The position numbers and the translations under genes were made by a program. Shown here one piece after another: positions 29,819 through 30,485 of a DNA stretch of 30,485 nt (positions within the stretch are counted from its first letter, which is position 1; each line of letters opens with the position of its first letter). This DNA comes from Nitrosomonadaceae bacterium (GTDB taxonomy: Bacteria > Pseudomonadota > Gammaproteobacteria > Burkholderiales > Usitatibacteraceae): contig JAJTHU010000029.1 of assembly GCA_021300055.1 (NCBI GenBank), positions 1 to 30,485 of the forward strand. The letters run 5' to 3'. Below the pieces are notes generated by a model. That model saw nothing but the letters and a program-made list of their open reading frames with translations, was not told the DNA's origin and searched no databases.

Positions 29819-29868
29819 GCAAAAACTACAACATCGCCGTCATCGCCGGAGACGGCATCGGCAAGGAG
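29815..29868 (+). pseudogene. Duplicated 5' end of the tartrate/isopropylmalate dehydrogenase-type gene
   Basis: From the GTG that overlaps the hydrolase stop, 18 codons read MSKNYNIAVIAGDGIGKE, the Rossmann-like N-terminus of this dehydrogenase family. They then run into unrelated sequence and stop at 30012. The intact gene begins at 30033 with the same peptide. The DNA copies differ only in the start codons and two synonymous changes. It is a truncated duplicate, or the original coupled start of the gene before an insertion. Confidence 0.75.
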
Positions 29869-30032
29869 AAGCGGGCGGAGCCACCGAGCGGGACGAGGCC
29901 CGCGGCTCCGGTCAGACCTGCGTCTGACCGGACGGTGCCGAGTTTGAGCGCGATGCAGCGCGCGAATATGGGGGGACGAGCAAGGCGCAGCGACGCTCGG
30001 TCTCCGTTTTGAAGCCTTGAGGAATTGATCAA
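29869..30032. repeat. Hairpin-rich insertion between duplicated gene starts
   Basis: This 164-nt segment contains the perfect inverted repeat TCCGGTCAGAC-CTGC-GTCTGACCGGA (29907-29932) and other pairable blocks (GGAGCC with GGCTCC, CGAGC with GCTCG). It ends just after the GAGGAA ribosome-binding site of the next gene (30019-30024). It looks like a small palindromic intergenic element rather than coding DNA. Confidence 0.55.
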
Positions 30033-30485
30033 ATGAAAAACTACAACATCGCAGTCATCGCTGGAGACGGCATCGGCAAGGAGACCGTCCCCGAGGGCCA
30101 ACGCGTACTCGAGGCCGCGGCGCGCAAGTTTGACTTTGCGCTCCGTTGGGAAGAGAAACCTTGGAGCTGCGATCACTACCTGCAGCACGGCAAGATGATG
30201 CCGGAGGATGGCCTTTCGACGATTCGCGATAAAGACGCAATCTTCCTCGGTGCGGTAGGTTTTCCGACCGTGCCGGATCACATATCGCTCTGGGGTTTGC
30301 TGATTCCGATTCGCCGCGAGTTTCAGCTCTACGCCAACGTCCGCCCCGTGCGCTTGATGCCGGGAGTGCCAAGCCCGCTCGCCAACCGCAAACCGGGCGA
30401 CATCGATTTCTGGGTGGTGCGCGAGAACAACGAGGGTGAGTATTCGTCTGTCGGTGGGCGCATGTATGCCGGCACAGAGCATGAG
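30033..30485 (+). CDS. Tartrate/3-isopropylmalate-type NAD dehydrogenase (5' part, runs off the window)
   Basis: The first 151 codons are visible and the frame is open to the last base. The sequence begins MKNYNIAVIAGDGIGKETVPEGQRVLEAA. It continues with LRWEEKPWSCDHYLQHGKMMPEDGL, AIFLGAVGFPTVPDHISLWGLLIPIRREFQLYANVRPVRLMPG and WVVRENNEGEYSSVGGRM. The SLWGLLIPIRREF and ENNEGEYS motifs match the TtuC/DmlA group, which act on tartrate and D-malate with NAD and Mn, rather than LeuB. The start ATG has GAGGAA 8 nt upstream. The Mg/Mn-binding aspartates and the NAD site lie beyond the window. The preceding hydrolase is probably co-transcribed unless the insert blocks it. Confidence 0.9.
   Translation, partial: MKNYNIAVIAGDGIGKETVPEGQRVLEAAARKFDFALRWEEKPWSCDHYLQHGKMMPEDGLSTIRDKDAIFLGAVGFPTVPDHISLWGLLIPIRREFQLYANVRPVRLMPGVPSPLANRKPGDIDFWVVRENNEGEYSSVGGRMYAGTEHE

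Overview
The window looks like a stretch of betaproteobacterial chromosome (most likely Burkholderiales-like). It is GC-rich, its genes are densely packed with many 1-4 nt stop/start overlaps, and it has a TypA C-terminus, a mobB/moaD/moaE group, a Kelly-Friedrich type sox cluster and dRS3-like intergenic repeats of the CGTCATTCCCGCGC type. Assignments come from reading translations and DNA by eye. No database search was run, so the lineage is an inference.

Layout. 1-212: end of typA and its terminator. 511-4173: a jelly-roll-like exported protein, a LytS-type sensor kinase, a LytTR response regulator and a YCF48/BNR-repeat lipoprotein, tightly coupled. 4265-12152: three dipeptidyl/prolyl peptidases (S9C on the minus strand, S46 DPP7-type, S9A prolyl oligopeptidase) with rmuC between the last two. 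12156-13397: molybdenum-cofactor genes mobB, moaD and moaE. 13413-14915: a DUF2237 gene followed by a decaying stretch, with an ORF lacking a plausible 5' end and a minus-strand gene split by one in-frame amber codon. 15107-16774: a lone family-5 solute-binding protein.

16784-26130 is the centrepiece, a thiosulfate-oxidation locus. A divergent ArsR-family repressor with two cysteines 66 residues apart (the SqrR/BigR persulfide-sensor arrangement) faces soxC-soxD-soxY-soxZ-(DsrE-like lipoprotein)-soxA-soxX-(HbpS/GlcG-like)-soxB-(CPHC thioredoxin, SoxW-like). SoxYZ carries the sulfur substrate, SoxAX conjugates it, SoxB hydrolyses off sulfate and SoxCD oxidises the sulfane sulfur, so the set predicts complete oxidation of thiosulfate to sulfate. 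SoxC needs a molybdenum cofactor, which fits the Moco genes 4 kb upstream. Inverted repeats of the dRS3 type have entered this locus, and one forms the 5' end of soxD.

26187-28861 is accessory DNA at an intact tRNA-Asn. A visibly AT-rich 1.2-kb element carrying only a BrnT-like toxin/antitoxin pair lies between the tRNA and a 47-bp copy of its 3' end. Beyond that copy are a serine-recombinase remnant whose C-terminus is read antisense through the duplicated tRNA end, an unassigned gene fragment, and a VapBC pair with a clear operator palindrome. 28919-30485 holds a fluoroacetate-dehalogenase-like hydrolase with an altered halide pocket, then a tartrate/isopropylmalate-type dehydrogenase whose first 17-18 codons are duplicated around a hairpin-rich insert. 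The dehydrogenase gene runs off the window.
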